A program made the translations under genes and the position numbers. This document shows positions 54,779 through 63,343 of a DNA stretch of 64,000 nt, one piece after another. Source of the stretch: Cryobacterium sp. BB307 (lineage in GTDB: Bacteria; Actinomycetota; Actinomycetes; Actinomycetales; Microbacteriaceae); contig NZ_JAANZA010000002.1 in assembly GCF_012274275.1 (NCBI RefSeq), forward strand, positions 1 to 64,000, written 5' to 3'. Below the pieces are notes generated by a model that saw only the letters and a list, made by a program, of their open reading frames with translations, had not been told where the DNA came from and made no database searches. Position 1 is the stretch's first letter. Each line of letters opens with the position of its first letter.

Positions 54779-55036
54779 ATGGCGAACTTCCTTTACTTCG
54801 CCGAGAGTCGCGCTATTCGTCTCGACGCGATACTTGGCGTGTACGCAGAGAAAGTGGGCCAGCACAAGACCTGCGTTTACGTCCAGTTGCCATCGGGCGC
54901 CGTTCAGGTCGCCCAACTAGTGACACTTGAAGAGGCCGAAGCGTTCGCTAGTGAACTGCTCCGCCGGCTCGAGAAGCAAGAGACCAGCTTCTGGGCGCAA
55001 GAGGTCTTTGACGCCACGATCGAGGAGGACGACTGA
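54779..55036 (+). CDS. Small hypothetical protein
   Basis: An 85-residue protein of unknown family with a mixed beta/alpha appearance (MANFLYFAESRAIRLDAILG). Its ATG has GGAG at good spacing, which supports a real gene. It lies 78 bases after the preceding small gene and 145 bases before the Type ISP gene, so operon membership is uncertain. Confidence 0.55.
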   Translation: MANFLYFAESRAIRLDAILGVYAEKVGQHKTCVYVQLPSGAVQVAQLVTLEEAEAFASELLRRLEKQETSFWAQEVFDATIEEDD

Positions 55037-55181
55037 CTCCGCACGTTGCTATCGCGATTGGGGAAACGTGGCAACAGCGCAAGCCTCATGACCCGCGTCG
55101 CGCTTGTACGGAGGGGGATTGTCGTCCGATGTCCAGTCACCGCTACGTTGAGTTCAAGCTGAAGAAGAGCGGGGGCAGCAC

Positions 55182-58100
55182 GTGGCTGTGAGCATTCACG
55201 ACATCCTTGATGAGTTGCGTTCTATCGCGTACGACGAGCGGGACAAGGGTGACCGATTCGAACGCTTGATGCAGTCGTATCTGTCTACTGAGCCGCAGTA
55301 CCAGCAGCTCTATAGCGACGTCTGGATGTGGCGGGACTACCCGCAACGCAACGGCCGCAAGGACACCGGCATCGACCTCGTGGCCAGGGCTCGAGATACC
55401 GGTGAACTAACAGCGATCCAGTGCAAGTTCTACGACCCAGCAACCCAGGTCACCAAGCCGATGCTGGATTCATTCCTTGCAGCTTCCAGCAAGACATATG
55501 AGGGGCAGGCCGAATTCACTGCACGCCTCGTCATCTCCACGAGCGATAACTGGGGGGTTAACGCTGAGGACGCGGTCGAGAACCAGAACCCGCCCGTCTC
55601 TCGATTGCGTGTCCAGGATCTTGATGACTCATCGATTGACTGGTCACAATTCTCGCTCGCATCACCGGCTGAGTTGACGAAGAAGGCGCACAAGACGCCG
55701 TTCCCGCATCAGGAGAAGGCGATAGCCAAGGTCGTTGCGGGATTTGAGTCGGCCGACCGGGGCAAGTTGATCATGGCCTGCGGTACAGGCAAGACGTTCA
55801 CTTCACTGAAGCTGGTTGAGCAGATGGTCCCGCGCGGCGGCACGGTGTTGTTCCTCGTGCCATCGATCTCGCTGCTCTCACAGACGCTCAAGGAATGGAC
55901 GATCGAGGCGTCCGTTCCGTTGCGATCATTCGCGGTCTGCTCCGACGTGTCGGTGGGCAAGCGGAAGAACGACGAGGACATCCCTGTCACCGACCTGGCG
56001 TACCCGGCCACGACCAACACCACCAAGCTCGTGGCAAAGTTCGCCGAGGTCCCGGTGGACTTTGACGGCATCACGGTCGTCTTCTCCACCTACCAATCGA
56101 TCGACGTCGTCGCCAAAGCGCAGGACGACGGCATACCCGAGTTCGATCTCATTGTGTGCGATGAAGCACACCGCACCACCGGAGTCACCCTGGCAAACGA
56201 CGACGAGTCCGCCTTCGTCCGGGTACACAATCAGAGCTACATCCGAGGCAAGAAGCGCCTCTACATGACCGCAACACCCCGCATCTACGCTGACGTGAGC
56301 AAGTCAAAAGCCGAAGAAGCCGGCGCCACCCTGGCCGACATGAACGACACCGGGCTGTACGGCGAGGAATTCCACCGCCTCAGCTTCGGAGAAGCCGTCT
56401 CAATGGGCCGACTCACCGACTACAAGGTTCTGATTCTCGCAGTAGACGAAACGTACGTCTCTAAACGGTTCCAGCGACTGCTCGCCGATGCGGACAACGA
56501 GCTCCAGCTCGAAGACGCAGCGAAGATCGTCGGATGTTGGAACGGGTTGTCCAAGCGGTCTCTTACCCAGGATGAGTTTGCCCTCGATCCTGAGCCAATG
56601 AAGCGCGCAGTGGCCTTCGCCCGCAACATCAAAGAGTCAAAGAAGATCGCGGAGCTGTTCGAGCGCGTTGTTGACGCGGAGATCGACGCTCAGGATGAGG
56701 ACGCCGACCGGCTTCTTCGTTGTGAGGTGCACCACGTCGATGGCACGTTCAACGTGCTCGACCGTAACAAGGAACTCGACTGGCTAAAGCAAGAGCCCGG
56801 CGACGGCAATGCACGCATCCTCACCAACGCTAAGTGCCTCTCCGAAGGAGTCGACGTACCCGCACTAGATGCGGTCATGTTCCTCAACCCGCGTGACTCC
56901 GTCGTAGACGTCGTGCAATCAGTGGGTCGTGTCATGCGGAAGTTGGAGGGTAAGAAATACGGCTACGTGATCCTCCCTATCGCAGTGCCATCGGATGTAG
57001 ACCCTGCATCGGCTCTGAATGACAACAAGAAATACAAGGTCGTCTGGCAGGTGCTGCAAGCTCTGCGAGCCCACGACGAGCGATTCGACGCAGAGGTCAA
57101 TAAGATCGACCTCACCGGGAACACCGACCGACTTCAGGTCGGCGTCATCGGTAAGGGCGGCGCGCGGACCGACCGCGAGTCGGAAGCCGACTATGGCAGC
57201 GTCACTCTCGACATGCCCGACATCGACCAGTGGCGCGACGCGATCCTGGCCAAGATCGTGCAGAAGGTGGGGGAGCGCCGCTACTGGGAGACCTGGGCCA
57301 ATGACGTAGCAGGCATCGCCTCCGACCACATCACCCGCATTACGACCCTCGTCGACGGTTCAGACACCGCGTTACGCGACGAATTCGCCCGGTTCTTGAA
57401 GGGGTTGCAGGACAACCTCAACCCGTTCATCACTGAACGGGACGCGATCGAAATGCTTTCCCAGCACCTCATCACCAAGCCGGTCTTCGACGCCCTGTTC
57501 GAGGGCTACGCATTCAGCGACAACAACCCTGTCTCTCAGGTCATGCAACGAATGATCGACGCGCTCGAAAAGCAGCACCTCGAGAAAGAGACGGAGAAGC
57601 TCGACAAGTTCTATGACTCTGTGCGCACGCGAGCCGCAGGAATTACTGACGCCGCTGCAAAGCAGCACATCGTGAAGGAGCTGTACGAGAAATTCTTCAA
57701 GACAGCCTTCTCTGGAACGAGCGACCGGCTTGGCATCGTTTACACACCAAACGAGATTGTGGATTTCATCATCCACTCTGTCGATGACGCCTTGAAGGCA
57801 GAATTCGGGGCGAGCCTGTCCGACAAGGGGGTGCACGTACTTGACCCCTTCACTGGAACCGGCACCTTCATCGTCCGACTGCTCCAATCCGGCCTTATCC
57901 GACCGGAAGACCTCGCCTACAAGTACCGGTACGAGCTACACGCCAACGAATTAGTGCTGCTCGCGTACTACGTCGCTGCAATCAACATTGAAGAGACCTA
58001 CCACGAGCTCGCAGGCGGCGAGTACATGCCCTTCGAAGGCATCGTGCTCACCGACACATTCCAAATGAATGAAGCCGACGACGAACTCGACAATCACGGC

Positions 58101-59975
58101 GTCTTCCCCGAGAACAATGATCGCGCAGAGGCCCAGAAGGCGCTCGACATTCGCGTCGTCATTGGAAACCCGCCTTACTCCAAAGGGCAAGAGTCGGGGA
58201 ATGACAACAACCAGAACCTCAGCTATCCGACCCTCGACGCCAGGATCGCCGCGACGTACGCTATCCGGTCCACGGCTCAGAACAAGAACAACCTCTACGA
58301 TTCGTACATTCGAGCGATCCGCTGGGCATCCGACCGCGTTGGCGACCGAGGCGTCGTCTCTTTTGTCTCCAACGGCGGGTTTATTGACGGCAACACGGCA
58401 GACGGCCTCCGCAAGACCTTTGCCGCCGAGTTCAACAGCATCTACGTTTTCAACCTCCGGGGCAACCAGCGAACCGCAGGCGAGCAGTCCCGAAAGGAAG
58501 GCGGCAAGGTTTTCGGTAGCGGCAGTCGCGCGACTGTGGCGATCTACCTCCTCATTAAGAATCCCGTCGATCCAAGCCTAGGAAAAATTTTCTACTGCGA
58601 CATTGGCGATTACCTCACCCGAGAGGAGAAGCTTGAGATCGTCCGCAACGCACGCAGCTACACCGGCATCGAGTGGACGTCGATCACGCCGAATGTGGAG
58701 GGCGACTGGATCAATCAGCGCAACGCTGATTTCGAGTCTTTCACGCTCCTGGCCTCCAAGAGGAAAGAAGATCAGCGAAAACTCCGCGTGCTTCACAGCC
58801 ATTCGAGAGGATTAGAGTCTGGCCGGGACGCTTGGATCTACAACTACTCAGCTAGCCGACTGCAAGCGAACGTTCGACGAAGCATCGAGACCTATACGAG
58901 TGAGGTCGCGCGGTGGATCCAGTCCGGACGTCCGGTCCCGGTCGAAGCTTTCATCGACACTGATCCCACGAGACTCAGTTGGACCCGCAGCCTGCGCAAT
59001 CATCTGCGCAGGGAGCGATCGATTAAATTTAGGCCCGAGAACGCGCGGTACACCGTGGTCTATCGCCCCTTTTCAAAGCAACATGCATATTTCGACGAAC
59101 ACCTAAACCACGAGCGATCCCAGACTCCGAAGTATCTCCCCACGCCAGAAACTGAGAACTGGGGATTCGTCGTGACGTCTCCCTCCTCGCACTATCCGAG
59201 TTTTGAGGTGTTGGCGGTTCGGGGGATCCCCGATGTTCACACTCTGGATACGGGGCAGTTCTTCCCGAGGTTCACGTTTGAAGGGAACGATTCCGCCGGT
59301 GACCTGCTCGCAGCTCTGGACGACAGCGACGGCGACTTCCGTCGAGTCGACAATGTAACCGACGAGATCCATGGCGACTATAAAGAAAGCTATGGGCCCC
59401 AAGTAACAAAGGACGACATTTTCTTCTATTTGTACGGTCTGCTCCATTCCCGTGAGTATCGAGCGCAATATGGGAGCGACTTGAAGAAGTGGCTGCCCCG
59501 CATTCCGAAAGTCAAGGACTTCCGGGCGTTCAGCGAAGCTGGACGCAAACTGTCGGATCTGCACCTGAATTACGATGCCGTTGAGCAGTACCCGCTCGAG
59601 GAGCATCGCAGCGCAAACGCGACCTACCGAGTCCGGAAAATGAAGTATGCAAAGGCAGGGCGCCTCGCGGACAAGTCCACTCTCATTTACAACTCCGACA
59701 TAACTGTCTCCGGCATACCGGCGGAAGCACACGAGTACATGTTGGGCTCCCGTTCCGCGATCGACTGGATCATCGAGCGCTATCAGGTCAAGCCCGACAA
59801 GGCCTCTGGAATCATTAATGACCCAAACGACTGGGCCGAGGAGCAGGGAAACCCGCGATACATCCTGGATCTCCTTGCCCGAATCGTCACGGTGAGCGTG
59901 GAGACGGTCCGCATTGTCAACTCGCTGCCGGCCTTGGAGCTTCTGAGTGAAGAAGATGAGTCGCCGGCCGCGTGA
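55182..59975 (+). CDS. Type ISP restriction-modification enzyme (LlaGI/LlaBIII-like)
   Basis: A 1597-residue single-chain restriction-modification protein. The N-terminal Mrr-like nuclease has Asp65 and Gln80-Cys81-Lys82 (DTGIDLV ... AIQCKFY). The helicase follows with Walker A MACGTGKT (Lys204), DEAH at 327-330 and MTATPRIY at about 362-369. The adenine methyltransferase has DPFTGTGTF (Asp888) and NPPY (996-999). The C-terminal 450 residues are the probable target-recognition domain. Length and order match LlaGI-type enzymes. It methylates and cuts DNA after translocation; it starts with GTG. Confidence 0.92.
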   Translation: MAVSIHDILDELRSIAYDERDKGDRFERLMQSYLSTEPQYQQLYSDVWMWRDYPQRNGRKDTGIDLVARARDTGELTAIQCKFYDPATQVTKPMLDSFLAASSKTYEGQAEFTARLVISTSDNWGVNAEDAVENQNPPVSRLRVQDLDDSSIDWSQFSLASPAELTKKAHKTPFPHQEKAIAKVVAGFESADRGKLIMACGTGKTFTSLKLVEQMVPRGGTVLFLVPSISLLSQTLKEWTIEASVPLRSFAVCSDVSVGKRKNDEDIPVTDLAYPATTNTTKLVAKFAEVPVDFDGITVVFSTYQSIDVVAKAQDDGIPEFDLIVCDEAHRTTGVTLANDDESAFVRVHNQSYIRGKKRLYMTATPRIYADVSKSKAEEAGATLADMNDTGLYGEEFHRLSFGEAVSMGRLTDYKVLILAVDETYVSKRFQRLLADADNELQLEDAAKIVGCWNGLSKRSLTQDEFALDPEPMKRAVAFARNIKESKKIAELFERVVDAEIDAQDEDADRLLRCEVHHVDGTFNVLDRNKELDWLKQEPGDGNARILTNAKCLSEGVDVPALDAVMFLNPRDSVVDVVQSVGRVMRKLEGKKYGYVILPIAVPSDVDPASALNDNKKYKVVWQVLQALRAHDERFDAEVNKIDLTGNTDRLQVGVIGKGGARTDRESEADYGSVTLDMPDIDQWRDAILAKIVQKVGERRYWETWANDVAGIASDHITRITTLVDGSDTALRDEFARFLKGLQDNLNPFITERDAIEMLSQHLITKPVFDALFEGYAFSDNNPVSQVMQRMIDALEKQHLEKETEKLDKFYDSVRTRAAGITDAAAKQHIVKELYEKFFKTAFSGTSDRLGIVYTPNEIVDFIIHSVDDALKAEFGASLSDKGVHVLDPFTGTGTFIVRLLQSGLIRPEDLAYKYRYELHANELVLLAYYVAAINIEETYHELAGGEYMPFEGIVLTDTFQMNEADDELDNHGVFPENNDRAEAQKALDIRVVIGNPPYSKGQESGNDNNQNLSYPTLDARIAATYAIRSTAQNKNNLYDSYIRAIRWASDRVGDRGVVSFVSNGGFIDGNTADGLRKTFAAEFNSIYVFNLRGNQRTAGEQSRKEGGKVFGSGSRATVAIYLLIKNPVDPSLGKIFYCDIGDYLTREEKLEIVRNARSYTGIEWTSITPNVEGDWINQRNADFESFTLLASKRKEDQRKLRVLHSHSRGLESGRDAWIYNYSASRLQANVRRSIETYTSEVARWIQSGRPVPVEAFIDTDPTRLSWTRSLRNHLRRERSIKFRPENARYTVVYRPFSKQHAYFDEHLNHERSQTPKYLPTPETENWGFVVTSPSSHYPSFEVLAVRGIPDVHTLDTGQFFPRFTFEGNDSAGDLLAALDDSDGDFRRVDNVTDEIHGDYKESYGPQVTKDDIFFYLYGLLHSREYRAQYGSDLKKWLPRIPKVKDFRAFSEAGRKLSDLHLNYDAVEQYPLEEHRSANATYRVRKMKYAKAGRLADKSTLIYNSDITVSGIPAEAHEYMLGSRSAIDWIIERYQVKPDKASGIINDPNDWAEEQGNPRYILDLLARIVTVSVETVRIVNSLPALELLSEEDESPAA

Positions 59976-60003
59976 CTAATTGGATTGAAGCAAAGGTGGA
60001 ATA

Positions 60004-61491
60004 GTGCCACTGACCGCCTTCCTCAACGGTGAGGAAATCCTGGCTCCATTCGTTTCGGAAAGCGATTGGGTCGGAATGAAGGGACGCAAGCCGCGGCCGC
60101 TCCTGAGTTGCGGCGTCGAGGCCGTGGTCAAGACCTCAAAGTTGGGGACGCAATTCTTCGCGCATCTCTACGTGCCAAGGGACGACGAGCACAAGGGCGA
60201 GTCCCCCGAGCACTTACGGGTGAAGTCCGCCATAGTCACGATCGCGCGTGAACTGGGATGGAACGCCCGCGCCGAAGTAGCGGCCGCGGATCGCAGCTGG
60301 ATAGCGGATGTGCTGGTCGAAAAAGGCGACCGGCGGATCGCCTTCGAAGTGCAACTCGCCTCGCAGACGGCGGCTGACTACCGCATGCGGCAGAGTCGCT
60401 ACGAGCGCGACGGTCTCGAGTGCTATTGGTTGGTGCGGCGCGGTGACTACATCGTGCACCGTGACGTCCCGGCAGTACAGGTCAACCTCGAAGCCGAACT
60501 GTCAGTGTCTGCTTGGGGGAGCACACACCGTTGGATCGGTGATGAGTCGTTGCTTTTGCCGCAATTCTTAGGGAACGTCCTAGGAGGTGACCTGCGCTGG
60601 AATTCGCGGCCCAGGGGCGAGATTCACGCCGAGGTGGCATGGGCCGTGCATGAGTGTTATCGCTGCCACGAACTCAACGTGCTTCACGATCTCCGAGTCG
60701 AAGCCGCACTCAGATGTGCGGAGTGTGAGTTCAGCAGTGTCATTCGCCCACCGGAAGCCAAGCAAACCTACCCCGCCCGCGCGCTGAGTTCCCTGGGGCT
60801 GTTCATCGAGTCAGCCCGCGTCGGCTGGCAACACAATTACCGAAACGGGAAACGTGAGTGGGGATGGTCTTGCCACAAGTGCGATGCCTACTTCTACCGT
60901 TCACACGTGGAGCCGGCACTGCAATGGCCCCATCACGCGATAGCCAGCGCGAAGCTCGGCCACGGAACACTCCGTGCACATTGGTGCACGCCCGGTCATG
61001 ACATCGGCGACATGGTCGACTTGATCGGCTTTCTTCACGACCCCGTACCGAAGGTCCAAAAGGAACCGGATGAGCGCTCCGGTGAGGACATGATCGCGGA
61101 AGCCCGTCAGCGCGAACGGCATCGCCGCAAGCACCGGGACCTTGAGCGAGAGGCTGAACAGCGCCAGGAGCGACCCGGAAAAACCGCCACGCAAGCCAAG
61201 GAAGTGGAGTTCTACTTCGTCGCATCCGGCGACGCGCCGGCGTACGAGGGTCCCCGGATCGTTAACCCTCACCAGCGAACCAGCGCCATCGACGCTTACA
61301 CGCGTGAGCACCTCCGGCATGTCGACGAACTCCTCGAGATCTTCCCCGTTCTGGAAGGGGAGTGCGGTTGCGCCGAGTGCCAAGCAATCTGGAAGGAGTT
61401 CACGCGCACACACCGCAAACAACTGTGGCCTGGGCGAAGTGAAAGTCGTATTGACTGGGCGGACCCAGATCGCGACGGTGCGCCGAAATGA
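60004..61491 (+). CDS. CoiA-like PD-(D/E)XK nuclease-domain protein
   Basis: A 495-residue protein. The N-terminal third resembles the competence protein CoiA nuclease: ELGWNARAEV, then Asp102 in WIADVLVEKG and Glu115-x-Gln117 in IAFEVQLASQ, a PD-(D/E)XK arrangement. The middle contains CxxC/zinc-like pairs (CYRCHEL, CHKCDAY), and the C-terminus a charged helix. It begins with GTG 28 bases after the Type ISP stop, so it is probably co-expressed. A nuclease accessory to the restriction system is inferred. Confidence 0.75.
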   Translation: MPLTAFLNGEEILAPFVSESDWVGMKGRKPRPLLSCGVEAVVKTSKLGTQFFAHLYVPRDDEHKGESPEHLRVKSAIVTIARELGWNARAEVAAADRSWIADVLVEKGDRRIAFEVQLASQTAADYRMRQSRYERDGLECYWLVRRGDYIVHRDVPAVQVNLEAELSVSAWGSTHRWIGDESLLLPQFLGNVLGGDLRWNSRPRGEIHAEVAWAVHECYRCHELNVLHDLRVEAALRCAECEFSSVIRPPEAKQTYPARALSSLGLFIESARVGWQHNYRNGKREWGWSCHKCDAYFYRSHVEPALQWPHHAIASAKLGHGTLRAHWCTPGHDIGDMVDLIGFLHDPVPKVQKEPDERSGEDMIAEARQRERHRRKHRDLEREAEQRQERPGKTATQAKEVEFYFVASGDAPAYEGPRIVNPHQRTSAIDAYTREHLRHVDELLEIFPVLEGECGCAECQAIWKEFTRTHRKQLWPGRSESRIDWADPDRDGAPK

Positions 61492-61838
61492 GTTCTCGGC
61501 TTCCTCCGTGGGAAGAACTGAAACACGCTGCGGCGAAGCACGTCGATCCGGCGCCGCAGACCTCCCAGCGGCGATCAACCAAGCACGGGATCGAGCACAT
61601 TGCGTAAAGGCTGGAGTGCAATTGCGGCCACGTGACCGTCTGGTCGGCCCGACAGCAAGATGCAGTGAGTAAGTGGCTGAACCACCTCGCGCTCGTAGGC
61701 GGGCTAAAGCGACCGACAGATCATCAGAAGGTGACGCCAAGGTCGCACCCGCGGGGACGCTAATCAAGAGTCAGTGCGTTTATCCCACGATTGAAGCCCC
61801 GGTCCAACCAAGAAGATGAGTGCGGTTCAAAGCGAAAC
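61492..61838. other. Gene-free stretch between CoiA-like and lipoprotein genes
   Basis: These 347 bases lie between convergent genes. I see no supported coding region; the open frames present are short and arginine/alanine-biased shadows. The only feature noticed is GGTCCAACCAAGAAGATGAGT (key part GGTCCAA...GATGAGT, 61801-61821), similar to a copy at 62333-62352. Confidence 0.6.
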
Positions 61839-62315
61839 CTATCCGCCCATCTCAGGAAGTGCGCCCATCGAGACTATCGATCCGGCGGCGTCGCAGGCCT
61901 GACTGACGGCACCCTTCGCCGCAAGGAACGCGGGGTCGTCCGGGTCAACACCATCTGCAGCTACACGCTGAGCCTCGCGAAGGCTTGGGGTCACGGTGGA
62001 GTCGCCGAAGACGGCGTACATCCAGGCATCTTGAAGGGCGTCGAGACGTGAGGCGTAGGCCGCGTCGTCGATCTTGCCGCTGTTGTGCTCCCACCGGGTC
62101 CGGAACTCGATGCCTTCAAGTGCGCTGAACTGGCCGCACTCCCAGTCGGGACTTGCAACCCGGCCGAACATGTCCGCCGGCGATGGAGAGGGAGCCTCAG
62201 CGGCTACCGGACTCGGCGCCGGTGAAGGCGTGTCAGTGGCGATCGTGCACCCGGCTGTACCGATTGCCACGGCCAGCAGGAGAACAACGGAGAAGTGGCG
62301 CGACCTCGGGTTCAT
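61839..62315 (-). CDS. Small exported lipoprotein
   Basis: A 158-residue protein with a signal peptide (MNPRSRHFSVVLLLAVAIGT) ending in the lipobox GTAGC, then a Pro/Ser-rich linker and a soluble domain. The family is not recognised. The ATG at 62315 is chosen because the signal peptide starts there; the longer frame would add a hydrophilic extension. It is the right-arm cargo of the element, and similar short repeats flank it (61801 and 62333). Confidence 0.75.
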   Translation of the reverse strand: MNPRSRHFSVVLLLAVAIGTAGCTIATDTPSPAPSPVAAEAPSPSPADMFGRVASPDWECGQFSALEGIEFRTRWEHNSGKIDDAAYASRLDALQDAWMYAVFGDSTVTPSLREAQRVAADGVDPDDPAFLAAKGAVSQACDAAGSIVSMGALPEMGG

Positions 62316-62408
62316 CTCGCCATCGTAGCCGCGGTCCAATCGAAAGATGAGTCCAAACCTACTTCGGCCCGTTTGCAACAACCGATGAGGGATGGGAGAA
62401 CGGATGAA

Positions 62409-63062
62409 CTATGTGGCGCAGTTGCGGGCAGGAAGTGCGGGGATGGTGAGTGTGGGTTCACCGATATCGGTTATCGGTCCTGGGTTCGAATAGGTGTCCC
62501 GGTACCAGATGTCCAGCGAGTGACCATTGCGCTCGGCAATGTACTCACCGTGCGCGAACCGCAAACCATCCGCATGGCCTGTGCGAGCGACTGTCGCCGC
62601 GAGGAGACCGTTCGGCTCATAGATGGTGCCGCTTGTGTCAAAGAGCCCGCGTTGCTCTTCTACTACGTATCCTGTTTCGCACCCGTCGCTAAGAAGCGGC
62701 GTCACGATCGCGTCAGCGCTGAAGGCCCACAACGCGGGCCAGATTGCGGCAAAGGCCAGGAACCGCGCCGGGACCATGAGCAGGAGCCCCGTCCTTGGCA
62801 CAGGGATCAGGCACAGAGCGACACCGATCAGACCGAACGCCACCATCATCGTGACGGCAGCAATTGAATCTGAGTCGATAGAGCCGATAAGTACCTTCTG
62901 TCTTCCTCCCGAGCGCATGTCGATCAGCGCCAGCGCTAAAAGAATCAGCGCTGTGCACCCAAGAAAGACCGCAATCACAACGAGCAGCGCCCGACGAACC
63001 CAGAAGGGGAGAGACACGGGCGGTTCGGCCTCCCCAGGCCAGCTCGGAGGTGTAAGTGACAT
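62409..63062 (-). CDS. Hypothetical three-helix membrane protein
   Basis: A 217-residue membrane protein with hydrophobic segments such as ALLVVIAVFLGCTALILLAL, VTMMVAFGLIGVALCLIPV and RFLAFAAIWPALWAF, and a soluble C-terminal part. The family is not recognised. The ATG at 63062 is chosen because upstream residues are arginine-rich and unlike a protein start. It is the last cargo gene before the right end of the element. Confidence 0.65.
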   Translation of the reverse strand: MSLTPPSWPGEAEPPVSLPFWVRRALLVVIAVFLGCTALILLALALIDMRSGGRQKVLIGSIDSDSIAAVTMMVAFGLIGVALCLIPVPRTGLLLMVPARFLAFAAIWPALWAFSADAIVTPLLSDGCETGYVVEEQRGLFDTSGTIYEPNGLLAATVARTGHADGLRFAHGEYIAERNGHSLDIWYRDTYSNPGPITDIGEPTLTIPALPARNCAT

Positions 63063-63166
63063 TTCACCAGTATGAGACTGAATGACCCGAAAGGCTCTCC
63101 TGGAGCGACCCGCCGGGCGCGCTTCCCTGGATGAAAGGGTCCGATTACCGCGATTGCGAGCCGGCT

Positions 63167-63217
63167 GTCTCAACTAGGTTGGCAAAAGTCTCAACAAGGT
63201 TGGCACGTGTCAATTGG
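63167..63217 (-). repeat. Right end of Tn7-like element with target duplication
   Basis: Read inward from the tip (63212), the sequence is TGACACGTGCCAACCTTG. Two end repeats, TGCCAACCTTGTTGAGAC (63188-63205) and TGCCAACCTAGTTGAGAC (63167-63184), are spaced 21 bases apart. The target duplication ATTGG occupies 63213-63217, of which the last three bases encode the CCA of tRNA-Gly. No third repeat is visible further inward. Confidence 0.88.
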
Positions 63218-63288
63218 AGGGGATGACGGGAATCGAACCCGCACCATCAGTTTGGAAGACTGAGGCTCTACCATTGAGCTACATCCCC
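63215..63288 (-). tRNA. tRNA-Gly (anticodon TCC)
   Basis: A cloverleaf can be read on the minus strand: acceptor GGGGATG pairing with CATCCCC, D arm GCTC/GAGC, anticodon arm TCAGT-CTTCCAA-ACTGA with anticodon TCC, and T arm CGGGT-TCGATTC-CCG. The discriminator base and an encoded CCA follow (63218-63215). The transposon right tip lies 2 bases beyond the CCA, and the gene remains intact. Confidence 0.95.
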
Positions 63289-63343
63289 ACAGGCGCCTGA
63301 ATCAGGCGCGACTGCCGTAGCTACTGTACCGGATGCGTCAAGC

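Larger units (their letters stand above)
42579..63212. mobile_element. Tn7-like transposon (20.6 kb) inserted at tRNA-Gly
   Basis: Boundaries are given by a 5-base target duplication (ATTGG) on both sides, TG...CA tips, and related end repeats at identical distance from each tip. Inside are tnsA, tnsB, tnsC and a TniQ gene in one leftward operon, plus cargo on both sides. Right of the right tip, two bases separate it from the CCA end of tRNA-Gly. The element has all the core genes and intact ends, so it may be active or recently inserted. Confidence 0.88.

Noticed and set aside
61142..61672. 176-codon plus-strand frame overlapping the end of the CoiA-like gene
   Set aside because: Mostly out-of-frame reading of the CoiA-like gene; the part beyond it has no recognisable domain or start.
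42579..63212. CRISPR array or Cas genes, to test whether this is a CRISPR-associated transposon
   Set aside because: I found no regularly spaced repeats and no Cas12k or Cascade-like protein; TnsA plus a zinc-ribbon TniQ points to protein-guided targeting.
42579..63212. Integrative element driven by a tyrosine integrase at the tRNA
   Set aside because: No integrase gene is present, and the 5-base duplication with repeated TnsB-like end sites fits a DDE transposon and not attL/attR recombination, which would leave a longer tRNA-identical repeat.
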